Shown: positions 24,690 through 34,148, counted from the stretch's first letter. The stretch: 64,000 nucleotides of DNA from JAYRZB01 sp041916675 (GCA_041916675.1 JAYRZB010000007.1:62001-126000); one strand, 5' to 3'. Program-made: numbers and translations. The notes: generated by a model not told the origin, from the letters alone.

Positions 24690-25435
24690 GGGGCCTCCGG
24701 CATGCAATAGCTGTAGTCATACTGGCGTTGATAGCCGAGGCTGCGGTAGAGCGCCTTGCCGGGCCCATTGTCGGCCTGCACGTTCAGGGCAGCGACCGTT
24801 GCGCCCGCCGCATGCGCCCAGGCAAGGCCGGTCCGCATCATGGCGGCGCCAAATCCCTGCCGACGCCGCGCCGCATCCGTCACGACGTTCGATGTCACCA
24901 CAATCCCGTCGGCCACGCCCATGATCGAGGAGGCAACCGGTGTGCCATCGGCATCGCGCAGCACAAAGCCGCGCGCCGGTACGCTCAGCGCTCCAAGCAG
25001 GGCGCGCAGCCCGGCCATCTGCGCCTCGCCATAGGCCTGCAGGTGCTGCACCACGCTCAAAAATGCCGGGTCGGCCACTTCATATCCCCGGCAGCGCTCA
25101 TCGGGCTCCAACGGCCCGAGCGCCATGGCGAACTGGTGGCTGTGGTCGTGGGCCTGCCAGCCCAGCGCATCGAGCGCTGCTAAAACCTCTGGTCCGGCCA
25201 GCGGGGTCACCCGAAACACCGGGCGCAACCCGCGCTCGGCAAACCAGTGCGCCGCTGCCACGATCCGGGCCTCGGCGTTCGCCCCGTCGGCCGGGTCAAG
25301 GCTCTGCACCGAATTGGCGCGCTTGGTATAGCCATTGGCCGCCCGGCGCACCCAGGTGCCATCCCACTCGACCTCGACCCCCGGCCAGGCTTTGAGCCCG
25401 GCGCGTTCGAACACTTCGGCGCCCGGCAGGGCCAT
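24686..25435 (-). CDS. GNAT family N-acetyltransferase
   Basis: 249 residues from the ATG at 25435, two bases past the argJ stop. The C-terminal half is the GNAT fold with the acetyl-CoA-binding loop RRQGFGAAMMRTGLAWA near 190, followed by NVQADNGPGKALYRSLGYQR, where the Asn/Tyr pair is typical. The N-terminal half (VEWDGTWVRRAANGYTKRAN) matches the partner domain of two-domain GNATs. Between argJ and mutT, with overlapping ends, so co-transcribed. Substrate unknown. Confidence 0.87.
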   Translation of the reverse strand: MALPGAEVFERAGLKAWPGVEVEWDGTWVRRAANGYTKRANSVQSLDPADGANAEARIVAAAHWFAERGLRPVFRVTPLAGPEVLAALDALGWQAHDHSHQFAMALGPLEPDERCRGYEVADPAFLSVVQHLQAYGEAQMAGLRALLGALSVPARGFVLRDADGTPVASSIMGVADGIVVTSNVVTDAARRRQGFGAAMMRTGLAWAHAAGATVAALNVQADNGPGKALYRSLGYQRQYDYSYCMPEAP

Positions 25436-25436
25436 G

Positions 25437-26717
25437 TCAGCTCCGGTAGTCGCCATTGATGGTGATATAGCCGTGCGTCAGGTCGCAGGTATAGACGGTG
25501 GCCCGGCCCTCGCCGAGCCCGATACCGACCCGCAGGTCCAGTTCCTGCTGCTTCATATAGGCGCTGGCTGCCGCCTCGTCATAGCCTTGGGCCCGTTCGC
25601 CATGCTCGGCCACCAGCACATCGCCAAAACTGATCGAAAGCCGGTCACGGTCGGCCGGTTCGCCGGCCTTGCCCACTGCCATCACCACGCGGCCCCAGTT
25701 GGCGTCTTCGCCGGCAATGGCAGTCTTGACCAGCGGCGAATTGGCAATCGACTGGGCAATGCGAAAGGCGCTGTGGTCGCTCATGGCGCCCTCGACGGTC
25801 ACGGTCACCAGTTTGGTGGCGCCTTCGCCATCGCGCACCACCAGTAGCGCCAGTTCCTCGAGCACATCGCCAAGCGCCTCGCCAAAGATTACGGCGCGCG
25901 GATCATCAAGACTGGTGATCGGCTCGATGCCCTCTGCCTTGCCGGTGGCAAAGACCAGGCAGGTGTCCGAGGTCGAGGTGTCACTGTCCACGGTAATGGC
26001 GTTAAAGCTCGTCTTGTTCTTTTCGCTCAGCAGCGCCTGCAGCACCGGAGCGCTGATCGGGGCATCGGTGAAGATGAACGAGAGCATGGTGGCCATGTCC
26101 GGGGCAATCATGCCCGACCCCTTGGCAATGCCCGAAATGGCAATGCTGACGCCGTCAAAATCCACCGTGGCACTGGCCAGCTTGGGAAAGGTGTCGGTGG
26201 TCATGATGGCCTTGGCCGGGTCCATCCACGGCCCATCGGTCAGCCGCCCGGCCATATCCTTGGTCACTGCCGCAAATTTCTGGGCGTCGAGCGGTTCGCC
26301 GATCACCCCGGTCGAGGCCAGAAACACCTCGCTGGTCGAACAGCCTACCGCTTCGGCGGCAAAGGCAGCGGAGGCTGCAACCGAAGCGCGGCCCTTGGCG
26401 CCGGTAAAGGCATTGGCATTGCCCGAATTGACCAGGATTGCGCGGGCCCTGCCGCCCGCAAGGCGCTCGCGGCACCAGTCGACGGCCGCCGAGGGGCAGA
26501 GCGAGCGGGTCAGGACCCCTGCAACCGCCGTGCCCTCGTCGAGCGCCACCAGCAGCACGTCGGTGCGGTTCTTGTACTTGATCCCCGCCTCGGCGGTGGC
26601 AAAGCGCACGCCTTTGATCACGGGCATTTCGGGAAAACTCTGGGGCGCCAGCGGCGAAACGGGAATGGCCAATTGTGTGCTCTCGGCTCGCAAAATCAGG
26701 TCTCGGGTGTGCCCCAT
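25437..26717 (-). CDS. argJ: Bifunctional ornithine acetyltransferase / N-acetylglutamate synthase ArgJ
   Basis: 426 residues. The self-cleavage site is intact: KGSGMIAPDMATMLSF near residue 205, with the Thr that becomes the new N terminus of the beta chain. Early segments GIKYKNRTDVLLV and NSGNANAFTGAKG, and the late segments DSDTSTSDTC and GEDANWGRVVMA, are typical. It passes acetyl from acetylornithine to glutamate, recycling the acetyl group in arginine synthesis. It lies 92 bases after a parvulin-type gene, an arrangement often seen in Rhizobiales. Confidence 0.96.
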   Translation of the reverse strand: MGHTRDLILRAESTQLAIPVSPLAPQSFPEMPVIKGVRFATAEAGIKYKNRTDVLLVALDEGTAVAGVLTRSLCPSAAVDWCRERLAGGRARAILVNSGNANAFTGAKGRASVAASAAFAAEAVGCSTSEVFLASTGVIGEPLDAQKFAAVTKDMAGRLTDGPWMDPAKAIMTTDTFPKLASATVDFDGVSIAISGIAKGSGMIAPDMATMLSFIFTDAPISAPVLQALLSEKNKTSFNAITVDSDTSTSDTCLVFATGKAEGIEPITSLDDPRAVIFGEALGDVLEELALLVVRDGEGATKLVTVTVEGAMSDHSAFRIAQSIANSPLVKTAIAGEDANWGRVVMAVGKAGEPADRDRLSISFGDVLVAEHGERAQGYDEAAASAYMKQQELDLRVGIGLGEGRATVYTCDLTHGYITINGDYRS

Positions 26718-26757
26718 CCTGATCGCCCGCGCAAGGGGCGCGATTCGGGGGGCGGCA

Positions 26758-26787
26758 AAGCAAAACGGCCGGTTCGCACCGGCCGTT
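26758..26787 (-). terminator. Intrinsic terminator after the parvulin gene
   Basis: A perfect 10-base stem (AACGGCCGGT and its complement) around TCGC. Read on the reverse strand it is followed by TTTTGCTTTGC, 22 bases after the foldase stop. It would separate the foldase from argJ downstream. Confidence 0.8.
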
Positions 26788-26809
26788 GCATGGTCTGTGA
26801 TGGCGCCCC

Positions 26810-27718
26810 TTACTGGGGCGTCTCGGACTGGGCCTTGATCGCGGCGTCGAGCGCGGCATCGGGCACGGTAATGGTCACCGCGCTCTTGAGCTGGGCCAGC
26901 ACGTCGTCGAAGTTCTTGAACAGCAATTGCTGCTGGAGCTGCGGGGTTGCCTGTTCAATGGTGGGCGGCGCCGACTGGCGCTTTTCCTCGACCTTGATCA
27001 GATGCCAGCCGAACTGGGACTGCACCGGGTCCGAGATCTTGCCGACCTCGAGGCTGAACGCTGCTTGTTCGAACGGGGGCACCATCTGGCCGCGCTGGAA
27101 AAAGCCGAGGTCGCCGCCATTGGCCGCGCCCGGATCGATCGACTTGGCCTTGGCCAGGTCTTCGAACACGCCGCCGGCATCGAGTTCGGCCTTGATGGCC
27201 TTGGCTTCGTCTTCGGTGTTGACGAGAATGTGGCGGGCGCGCACCTGGTCCTCGGGCTTGAAGCCTTTCACCAATTCGTCATAGGCGGCCTGGATGGCTT
27301 CCGGGGTCACCGAGGTCGAGATCTTTTCGGCAAAATAGGCGCGGCGCAGGGCGCGGTCTTCCAGATAGGTAATCCGGCGCTTGAAAATCTCGGACTGGTC
27401 CATCTGCTGCTCGCGGGCAGCCTTGGCCATCACTTTCATGTCAATCAGCACCGTGGCCAGGAAGGCGCGGCGCTCGGCGGGCGGAATATTGTTCAATTCC
27501 TGCGCCAGGTCCTCGGCGGCAAAGGCCAGGTCGGCTTCGGTAATGGTCTCGTCGCCGACCGTAGCCACCACGGCATCGGGGCTGGGGGCGGTTGCTTCGG
27601 CGGCCGGTGGGGTCGCCGCAGCGTCCTGGGCCATGGCGGTAGCGGGCAGGGCGAGGCAGGCCAGGATGGCGGCGAGCAGTGCGGCCGCGCGGGCAGATTT
27701 CAGGCTGGCATAGGTCAT
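26810..27718 (-). CDS. Periplasmic peptidyl-prolyl isomerase, parvulin type
   Basis: 302 residues from the ATG at 27718, chosen because AAGGAGAT lies 7-9 bases upstream; another ATG 9 bases earlier would touch that site. Signal peptide (AALLAAILACLALPATAMAQ). A SurA/PrsA-like N-terminal helical part (residues 45-155) is followed by a parvulin domain with VRARHILVNTEDEAKAI near 168 and GDLGFFQRGQMVPPFEQAAF near 210, and FGWHLIKVEEKR near 250. It should help outer-membrane or periplasmic proteins fold. Divergent from secA, so an export gene and a foldase face each other across 204 bases. Confidence 0.92.
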   Translation of the reverse strand: MTYASLKSARAAALLAAILACLALPATAMAQDAAATPPAAEATAPSPDAVVATVGDETITEADLAFAAEDLAQELNNIPPAERRAFLATVLIDMKVMAKAAREQQMDQSEIFKRRITYLEDRALRRAYFAEKISTSVTPEAIQAAYDELVKGFKPEDQVRARHILVNTEDEAKAIKAELDAGGVFEDLAKAKSIDPGAANGGDLGFFQRGQMVPPFEQAAFSLEVGKISDPVQSQFGWHLIKVEEKRQSAPPTIEQATPQLQQQLLFKNFDDVLAQLKSAVTITVPDAALDAAIKAQSETPQ

Positions 27719-27922
27719 AAAGCTCATCTCCTTTGCCGCGCTCTGGCCCCCTGTGGCGCGGCGGGGGCTTGGTGTGCCCCTTTTTGCCGCCGTTGACAAG
27801 ACAAGGACCCGCTCTTACATGTCGCACGCTGCACGAGAGAGCAGCAAAGGCAGGTATCCTCGGGACTTTTGCCCTGATCGAAACAGGCCCGTGCTGCCAC
27901 CCATTTAATAAGGACATGTGCT

Positions 27923-30655
27923 ATGGTTGTTGCTGCGATCGCCCGGCGGCTTTTTGGGTCGTCCAATGATCGGCGCGTCAAGCGTTATCAGGCCAAGGTT
28001 GATGCCATCAACGCGCTCGAGCCCGAACTGAGCGCCCTGTCCGATGAAGCGCTGGTGGCCCGAACCGCCGACTTCCGCACCCGCTTTGCCAATGGCGAGA
28101 GCCTTGACAGTCTTCTGGTGCCCGCCTTTGCCACCGTGCGCGAAGCCTCTAAGCGCGTGCTGGGCATGCGGCATTTCGATGTGCAGCTGATCGGGGGCAT
28201 GGTGCTCAACGATCGCTCGATTGCCGAAATGCGCACCGGCGAAGGCAAGACGCTTGTGGCCACCCTGCCGGTCTATCTCAACGCCATCACCGGCCAGGGC
28301 GTGCACGTGGTGACCGTGAACGACTACCTCGCCCGTCGCGACAGCGAGTGGATGGGGCAGGTCTATCGCTTCCTCGGGTTATCGGTTGGTGTGATCATCC
28401 ATGATCTGACCGACGCCCAGCGCAAGGCCGCCTACGGGTCCGATGTGACCTATGGCACCAATAACGAATTCGGCTTTGACTACCTGCGCGACAACATGAA
28501 GTACCAGCGCGCCCAGATGGTGCAGCGCGGCCATGCCTATGCCATCGTCGACGAGGTCGATTCCATCCTTGTGGACGAAGCGCGTACGCCGCTGATCATT
28601 TCGGGCCCGTCCGATGATCGCTCCTCGCTCTACGAGAAGATCAACGCCGTCATTCCCATTATCGGGGAAGGCGATTTCGAGCATGACGAAAAGCAGCGTT
28701 CGGTGACCTTTACCGACCAGGGCATCGAAAAGCTCGAAGAGCGCCTGACCGCCGATGGCATGATGAAGAGCGCCTCGCTCTATGACATCGAGAACGTGGC
28801 GCTGGTGCACCACCTCAATTCGGCGCTGCGCGCCCACAAGATGTTCCAGCGCGACAAAGACTATATCGTGCGCAACAACGAAGTGGTCATCATCGACGAG
28901 TTCACCGGCCGCATGATGCCGGGCCGCCGCTATTCGGAAGGCCTGCACCAGGCGCTCGAGGCCAAGGAACACGTCAAGATCCAGGCCGAAAACCAGACCA
29001 TGGCCTCGATCACGTTCCAGAACTATTTCCGGCTCTACAAAAAGCTCGCCGGCATGACCGGCACGGCGCTGACCGAAGCGGAAGAATTCGCCGATATCTA
29101 CGGGCTTGAAGTGGTCACCGTGCCCACCAACCTGCCGGTCAAGCGCAAGGACGATGAAGACGCCATCTTCCGCACTGCGGCCGAAAAGTTCGATGCCATT
29201 GCCGAACTGATCATCGATTGCCAGAAGCGTGGCCAGCCGGTTCTGGTTGGCACCACCTCGATTGAAAAGTCCGAGATGCTGGCCGAGCTGCTGCGGCAGA
29301 AGAAAGTCGGCGAAATGAAGGTGCTCAACGCCCGCTACCACGAGCAGGAAGCCTATATCGTGGCCGATGCCGGCATGCCGGGCGCCATCACCATTGCCAC
29401 CAACATGGCCGGGCGCGGCACCGATATTCAGCTCGGCGGCAATCTCGAAATGCGTATCGAGCGCGAACTGGCCGGGGTCGAGGGTGCCGAGCGCGAAGCG
29501 CGCATCAAGGACATCAAGGCCCAGATCGCGGTGGACAAGCAGAAGGCGCTCGATGCGGGCGGCCTGATGGTGATCGGCACCGAGCGGCACGAAAGCCGAC
29601 GGATCGACAACCAGCTGCGTGGCCGTTCCGGCCGCCAGGGCGATCCGGGGCACTCGAAGTTCTTCCTGTCGCTCCAGGACGACCTGATGCGGATTTTCCC
29701 CATCGATGCCATGGATTCCATGCTGGGCAAGCTCGGGCTCGAACAGGGCGAATCGATCACCCATCCCTGGGTGACCAAGGCCATCGAACGCGCCCAGGCA
29801 AAGGTGGAGGCGCGCAATTTCGATATCCGCAAGAACATCCTGAAATACGACGACGTCATGAACGATCAGCGCAAGGTGATCTTCGAGCAGCGTCTCGAAT
29901 TGATGGATAGCGACGATGTCGCCGAAACCGTCGCCGAAATGCGCCACGATGTGGTGGATTCGATCATGGCCAAGGCCATTCCCGATCGGTCCTATCCCGA
30001 ACAGTGGAATGTCGAGCAGCTCACCGCCGCCGCCAAGACCTATCTGAACGTCGATGTGCCGGTCAAAACCTGGGCCGAGGAAGAAGGCATCGATGTCGAG
30101 ATCGTGCGCGAGCGCCTGATCAAGGCCGCCGATGAGTTCGCCGCCGCCAAGGCAGCCCGCTTCTCCCCCGAGATCATGCGGCAGGTGGAAAAGTCCATCG
30201 TGCTGCAGTCAATCGACGGGCTCTGGCGCGAACACCTTGTCACCCTCGATCACCTCTCCAAGGTGGTGGGCTGGCGCGGCCTGGCGCAGCGCGATCCGCT
30301 CAATGAATACAAGCAGGAAGCCTACGAGCTGTTCCAGACGCTGTTGACCAACCTGCGCGAACTGGTCACCACCCAGCTCAGCCATGTCGAACTCCAGCGC
30401 CAGCCCCCCGAGCTGCAGGAGCCCGATCTCAGCCGCCTCGAAGAGGTGCACATCGATCCCACCTCGGGCGAGAACGATGCCGAAAGCCAGGTTTCGGGCA
30501 CGATCCCGTCCTCGGGCACCATCATGGGCGCGCTTGCCGGCGGCGCCGCGGCGCTGCCCCCGGTCGATCCCAAACTGCTCGTCGGCGTCTCCCGCAACGC
30601 CCCCTGCCCCTGCGGCTCGGGCAAAAAATTCAAGCACTGCCACGGCGCGTTCTAG
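27923..30655 (+). CDS. secA: Protein translocase ATPase SecA
   Basis: 910 residues, full length. Walker A MRTGEGKTLVATLP near 104, Walker B region YAIVDEVDSILVDEARTPL near 208, motif VI QLRGRSGRQGDPGHSKFFL near 570, and a C-terminal zinc-binding motif CPCGSGKKFKHCHG that also binds SecB. ATP hydrolysis drives preproteins through SecYEG. Start ATG preceded by AAGGACA. Long open frames on the opposite strand over this gene are GC-frame shadows. Confidence 0.98.
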   Translation: MVVAAIARRLFGSSNDRRVKRYQAKVDAINALEPELSALSDEALVARTADFRTRFANGESLDSLLVPAFATVREASKRVLGMRHFDVQLIGGMVLNDRSIAEMRTGEGKTLVATLPVYLNAITGQGVHVVTVNDYLARRDSEWMGQVYRFLGLSVGVIIHDLTDAQRKAAYGSDVTYGTNNEFGFDYLRDNMKYQRAQMVQRGHAYAIVDEVDSILVDEARTPLIISGPSDDRSSLYEKINAVIPIIGEGDFEHDEKQRSVTFTDQGIEKLEERLTADGMMKSASLYDIENVALVHHLNSALRAHKMFQRDKDYIVRNNEVVIIDEFTGRMMPGRRYSEGLHQALEAKEHVKIQAENQTMASITFQNYFRLYKKLAGMTGTALTEAEEFADIYGLEVVTVPTNLPVKRKDDEDAIFRTAAEKFDAIAELIIDCQKRGQPVLVGTTSIEKSEMLAELLRQKKVGEMKVLNARYHEQEAYIVADAGMPGAITIATNMAGRGTDIQLGGNLEMRIERELAGVEGAEREARIKDIKAQIAVDKQKALDAGGLMVIGTERHESRRIDNQLRGRSGRQGDPGHSKFFLSLQDDLMRIFPIDAMDSMLGKLGLEQGESITHPWVTKAIERAQAKVEARNFDIRKNILKYDDVMNDQRKVIFEQRLELMDSDDVAETVAEMRHDVVDSIMAKAIPDRSYPEQWNVEQLTAAAKTYLNVDVPVKTWAEEEGIDVEIVRERLIKAADEFAAAKAARFSPEIMRQVEKSIVLQSIDGLWREHLVTLDHLSKVVGWRGLAQRDPLNEYKQEAYELFQTLLTNLRELVTTQLSHVELQRQPPELQEPDLSRLEEVHIDPTSGENDAESQVSGTIPSSGTIMGALAGGAAALPPVDPKLLVGVSRNAPCPCGSGKKFKHCHGAF

Positions 30656-30680
30656 TCAGGGCATTGGATTGAAACTCAGC

Positions 30681-30710
30681 AAAAAGGCGCCCACCGGGCG
30701 CCTTTTTTTA
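30681..30710 (+). terminator. Intrinsic terminator after secA
   Basis: Hairpin GGCGCCC-ACC-GGGCGCC extended by A/T pairs, with AAAAA before and TTTTTTT after, 26 bases past the secA stop. Strong and possibly bidirectional. Confidence 0.93.
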
Positions 30711-30756
30711 TCGTGCCGGTCCCGCCGAACTGAGCATCACTCCACCCCGTCGGGGA

Positions 30757-30908
30757 CTGTTCATTCGGAGCGCACGCACCCCACCTTGATCCTCCCCCTG
30801 GCAGGGGGAGGACACACGCAAGCCGTGAAACACGGGCTCCCTCCCTCTCGAGGGGGAGGGATGGGGTGGGGGTGAGGGAATCCACTCACAGTCCAATGTG
30901 AACACTCC
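30757..30908. repeat. Composite G/C-rich intergenic repeat, copy A
   Basis: Contains two short palindromes, CCTCCCCCTGGCAGGGGGAGG and CTCCCTCCCTCTCGAGGGGG, joined by CACGCAAGCCGTG and ended by GTCCAATGTGAACACTCCCC. The same parts in the same order and spacing recur at 44822-44976. The rest of the 30656-31023 gap holds the secA terminator, a further AGGGGGAGGATCAAGGTGGG arm at about 30913, and no gene that I can support. Confidence 0.8.
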
Positions 30909-31023
30909 CCTTCCAGGGGGAGGATCAAGGTGGGGGTAGGCGCTCTCCTAGTCGCAACCGGTAGAGCAGCTCGTCGGCTGCTTTGGTGGTTGGAGTATAT
31001 GGCCGAGACGTCGCAAATCAGGG

Positions 31024-31971
31024 CTAGTCGCCGTCCTCGGTGAAGAAGTCCTCATCGACGCGTTTGAACTGGATTGCGCGACTCGTTCGTACGCCCACAC
31101 CGTGCTCAATCATAAGGTCAGCGAGCATCTGTCCGTCCATCAGGACGATCCTTTGAGACAAATGCTTTGCGAACGCTCGGGCCTGAGTGCTGAAAGTCGA
31201 TGTTGTGACGAATACGCCCTTCGTCGCGCCGAGCCCAACTAGGCTTCCGACAAACGCCTGAACATCAGGTCGCCCCACACTATTTCCTTCGGCGTATCGC
31301 TTTGCCTGCACATACACACGATCAAGGCCAAGGCGATCCTCATTCACGATGCCGTCCACGCCTCCATCTCCAGATCGTCCTAGCTGCATAGCAGCGTTCT
31401 TGTGTGAGCCGCCGTATCCCATTGCAACCAGCAGGTCGACAATTACGGTTTCAAAGAACGATGGAGAATTTTGAAGTATCCGCTCTAGTAGATCGGAACG
31501 CAGTGTTGCTTGCACGCTCTGATATGCCGCATCAATCTGTTCCTCTGGTGTTATGGTATTTGGGAGCACTTGTTCTACGCGAGCATTCTCCGCAGTCGCG
31601 GGTGCATCATCAGAACTTTTCTCCGCGTACAGGCGCCTATAGTATTCCTTGAATGATGGTATTTGCAGCAAAAGCGAAACGTCGATTTTGGGAGGGTGGC
31701 TCCGTATCAGCGTACGCCCCGCATCTGTCGCAATGAATCTACCCCGCGCCGGAGAAACAAGAAGCCCTGCCTTCGACATGTAGGTCTTCGCCCAATGTAT
31801 TCGGTTGTGAAGCAAGCGCTGTCGCCCGCTTGGCAGCATCTGCTCTTTTTCTTCGGGACTGAGTCTAAACTCGTCGGCAATATGTTCGGAGATACCCGGA
31901 ACAGTGCATTCATGTTCTGCCGCAAGTCGGAGAACTGGAAGCATAAGAGTTTGATAATCAGGAATGGCCAA
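31024..31971 (-). CDS. Mrr-type restriction endonuclease
   Basis: 315 residues. The N-terminal half is a winged-helix Mrr_N domain (IPDYQTLMLPVLRLAAEHE). The C-terminal half is the PD-(D/E)xK nuclease fold with Asp in GRSGDGGVDGIV near 200 and QAKR in VYVQAKRYAEGN near 222. Mrr enzymes cut DNA carrying foreign methylation. No modification methyltransferase lies beside it, as expected for a methylation-dependent enzyme. The gene is clearly lower in GC than its neighbours, with many A- or T-ending codons, and sits between non-coding stretches. I read it as acquired DNA. Confidence 0.88.
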   Translation of the reverse strand: MAIPDYQTLMLPVLRLAAEHECTVPGISEHIADEFRLSPEEKEQMLPSGRQRLLHNRIHWAKTYMSKAGLLVSPARGRFIATDAGRTLIRSHPPKIDVSLLLQIPSFKEYYRRLYAEKSSDDAPATAENARVEQVLPNTITPEEQIDAAYQSVQATLRSDLLERILQNSPSFFETVIVDLLVAMGYGGSHKNAAMQLGRSGDGGVDGIVNEDRLGLDRVYVQAKRYAEGNSVGRPDVQAFVGSLVGLGATKGVFVTTSTFSTQARAFAKHLSQRIVLMDGQMLADLMIEHGVGVRTSRAIQFKRVDEDFFTEDGD

Positions 31972-32225
31972 TGTCGGGACGCTCCGAAATAATATTCATT
32001 CTGGCAAACGTGCCATTCCCGCCACTGGGAATAAAGCACTTACAGTGTCAATTAGGCAGGCCGCTATAGAAAGTGGCTCGGTAGGACTCTTGGGGCCGTC
32101 AGGGGTGCAAGACGCAGTGCAGACATCCGTTACGCGCAACGCCTGCTCGCCTAGTTTGCGCAAGTGACGAAAGAGACGATGCAAAGCGTAAGTTGCTACT
32201 GCGGCATTAAAACCAGCGCGCCCGC
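31972..32225. other. Low-GC gap after the Mrr gene, no gene seen
   Basis: 254 bases of the same lower-GC composition as the Mrr gene, between it and the AGE epimerase. Short open frames exist on both strands but none has a ribosome site or recognisable product. It may be the remnant of a larger acquired segment or the Mrr promoter region; no terminal repeats are visible. Confidence 0.5.
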
Positions 32226-33461
32226 CTATCCCATCCCCCCGATAATCCCGCGCGTCAGGCTGCCGGTGGCTGGGTAGAGCGGGATCAGGCAGGCCTGCAG
32301 GGCGTGGTAGATATCGCCCTTGCCGACAAACAGCGTTGTCTGCGGCACCATGGTTTCGCTCAGCTCTTCATGCCAGCCGCCCTGGTCTCGGTCGAGGAAA
32401 TGGCGGGCGATCACGTCCCAGATCCTCTGGTACCATTGCTCGTGGAAGGGGCTCGGTCGGTGTTCGCAGAGGAACGCTGCCGCCCCGATGCCTTCGGCCA
32501 TCGGCCACCACAGTTTGGTGCGCATATCGGGCCGGTCGGACCAGTCGAGGTTATAAAAGAACCCACCATGCGTCCCGTCCCAGCCCAGCGCGATGGACTG
32601 GGCAAACAGCGCCTCTGCCGCCTCGGGCATCCAGGCGTGGCGTTGGCCGCCCAGCGCGTATAATTGCAGGATCAGCCGTGCCCATTCCAGCCAGTGGCCG
32701 GGCGTGGTGCCGGGCGGGCGGAACATGCGGTCCCCGGCATAGGCCTTGTCGATGTCCCAGTTGCCATCGAAGTGTTCGGCGACGCGGAAGCCGTTCTCAC
32801 CCGCCTTGCGGCGGATGATCAGGTCGGCGATCTGCTCTGCCATCTCGAGATAGCGCCGCTCGGCCGTTGCCTCGAAGGCCGCCATCAGCGCCTCGGTCAG
32901 GTGCATGTTCGAATTCTGCCCGTGATAGGGGGTGATTTCGGACCAGTCGGCGGCAAATTCCTCGGCAATGGCGCCGTGCCTGGCTTCCCAGAACCGGATT
33001 TCAAGCACCTCGGTCACATCGGCCAGCATCTTGTCGGCCAGGGGATGCCCCACGAGCCTGGCGCCCGAAGCGGCCAGCAGCACGAAGGCATGGCCATAGC
33101 CCTGCTTTCGGCCATCGCGCGGGCCGTGGTCGTCCACCGTCCAGAAATAGCCGCCATGCACCGGGTCGCGGTGCCGGTTCCACAAGAATTCCATGCCGTG
33201 GTCGACGATCGCCCCGGCTCCCGGGCGTCCCAGCAGGCTGGCGATGACAAAGCAGTGGATCATGCGCGCGGTTGTATGAATGCCGCGTACCGGATTGTCG
33301 GAATTGAGCGGCTTTCCGGCCTTGTCGAGATCGAAGAACCCGCCCCTGGGGTTGAAACTGCGCTTCTCGAAAAAGCCGAACAGGCCATTGGCCTCGTTCA
33401 TCAGCCAGTTCTGGTGATAGGGCCGCTTGCGCCAGGGCAGGAGGGGGGTGGCCGTCGGCAT
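32226..33461 (-). CDS. AGE family epimerase/isomerase
   Basis: 411 residues from the ATG at 33461; in-frame starts at 33497 (ATG) and 33506 (GTG) add only a Ser/Thr-rich leader. An (alpha/alpha)6-barrel protein of the N-acylglucosamine 2-epimerase family. Landmarks are GGFFDLDKAGKPL near 40, RMIHCFVIASLLGRPG near 65, and EEFAADWSEITPYHGQNSNM near 175, with catalytic-type His residues in GHAFVLL and TPGHWLEWARL. It is likely to interconvert aldose and ketose sugars (mannose/fructose type) or act on sulfoquinovose; substrate not decided. Stands alone. Confidence 0.87.
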   Translation of the reverse strand: MPTATPLLPWRKRPYHQNWLMNEANGLFGFFEKRSFNPRGGFFDLDKAGKPLNSDNPVRGIHTTARMIHCFVIASLLGRPGAGAIVDHGMEFLWNRHRDPVHGGYFWTVDDHGPRDGRKQGYGHAFVLLAASGARLVGHPLADKMLADVTEVLEIRFWEARHGAIAEEFAADWSEITPYHGQNSNMHLTEALMAAFEATAERRYLEMAEQIADLIIRRKAGENGFRVAEHFDGNWDIDKAYAGDRMFRPPGTTPGHWLEWARLILQLYALGGQRHAWMPEAAEALFAQSIALGWDGTHGGFFYNLDWSDRPDMRTKLWWPMAEGIGAAAFLCEHRPSPFHEQWYQRIWDVIARHFLDRDQGGWHEELSETMVPQTTLFVGKGDIYHALQACLIPLYPATGSLTRGIIGGMG

Positions 33462-33527
33462 GGTCTGCTCACTGTAGATGGGACGCGATGGCGTCATCAA
33501 GCACACGGCGGGGCTCAGGGCTAGCCC

Positions 33528-34148
33528 CTAGCAGTTGACCCGCAGTTCGGCAAAGCCGGTGGCCGCCTCGCTCGAAACCAGCGTAATCGTGCACTGGGTA
33601 TCGGGCAGGGGGCTGGCAACGCCCTTGGCCAGCGCCTTGCCATTGTCGAGCACGGCGGTGTCGTTCTCGATCATCGACAGGGCCACCGAGACCGGGGTGT
33701 TGCAGATCGCGTAGCGGTCGGCTCCGGTCATGACAAAGGCAATGCCCTCCGGGATGCAGTCGGTTGAGGGGCCGCTGGCCTCTGCCGGCGGCGGGGCTGT
33801 CGGCACGGCCACCGGAGCCGAAGGCTGGGTGCGCCAGTTTTCCTCAAGGATGGCCAGCCGGTTCTGCAGGTCGATCACCTGCTGCCCGGCAGCGCCGGTG
33901 CCGCCGCGCTGCGCCAGCAGGGTCAGCGAAACCTTGACCTCGGCAATATCGCCCGACAGATCGCGATAGGTGCGCTGGCCTTCAGTATAAAACACCACCG
34001 ATGCCGCCAGCGCTCCGAGGCTGATCACCAGCGCCATGGCGGGCAGATAGGCGCGCAGCACCGGCCCGATCGGCTTGCGCTCGGGCTTTGGCTTGCGGGG
34101 CCGGGCCATTTCAGGTTTGCCCAGCGGGGCATTCTGGCTTGCAGTCAT
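33528..34148 (-). CDS. Membrane-anchored coiled-coil protein, function unknown
   Basis: 206 residues. A basic, Pro-rich cytoplasmic leader (RPRKPKPERKP) and one membrane helix near 36-54 (LPAMALVISLGALAASVVFY), then a predicted coiled coil (residues 60-105), a Pro/Ala linker and a C-terminal region with four Cys (DCIPEG, AICNTP, TQCTIT, RVNC) that probably folds in the periplasm with disulfides. I do not recognise the family. It follows the L,D-transpeptidase gene with a 40-base gap, hinting at an envelope role. Confidence 0.72.
   Translation of the reverse strand: MTASQNAPLGKPEMARPRKPKPERKPIGPVLRAYLPAMALVISLGALAASVVFYTEGQRTYRDLSGDIAEVKVSLTLLAQRGGTGAAGQQVIDLQNRLAILEENWRTQPSAPVAVPTAPPPAEASGPSTDCIPEGIAFVMTGADRYAICNTPVSVALSMIENDTAVLDNGKALAKGVASPLPDTQCTITLVSSEAATGFAELRVNC

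Noticed and set aside
30949..31020. tRNA-like segment CCGGTAGAGCAGCTC near the Mrr island
   Set aside because: It resembles a D arm, but there is no T-loop (TTCGA), no pairing acceptor arms and no anticodon stem, so I do not call a tRNA remnant.
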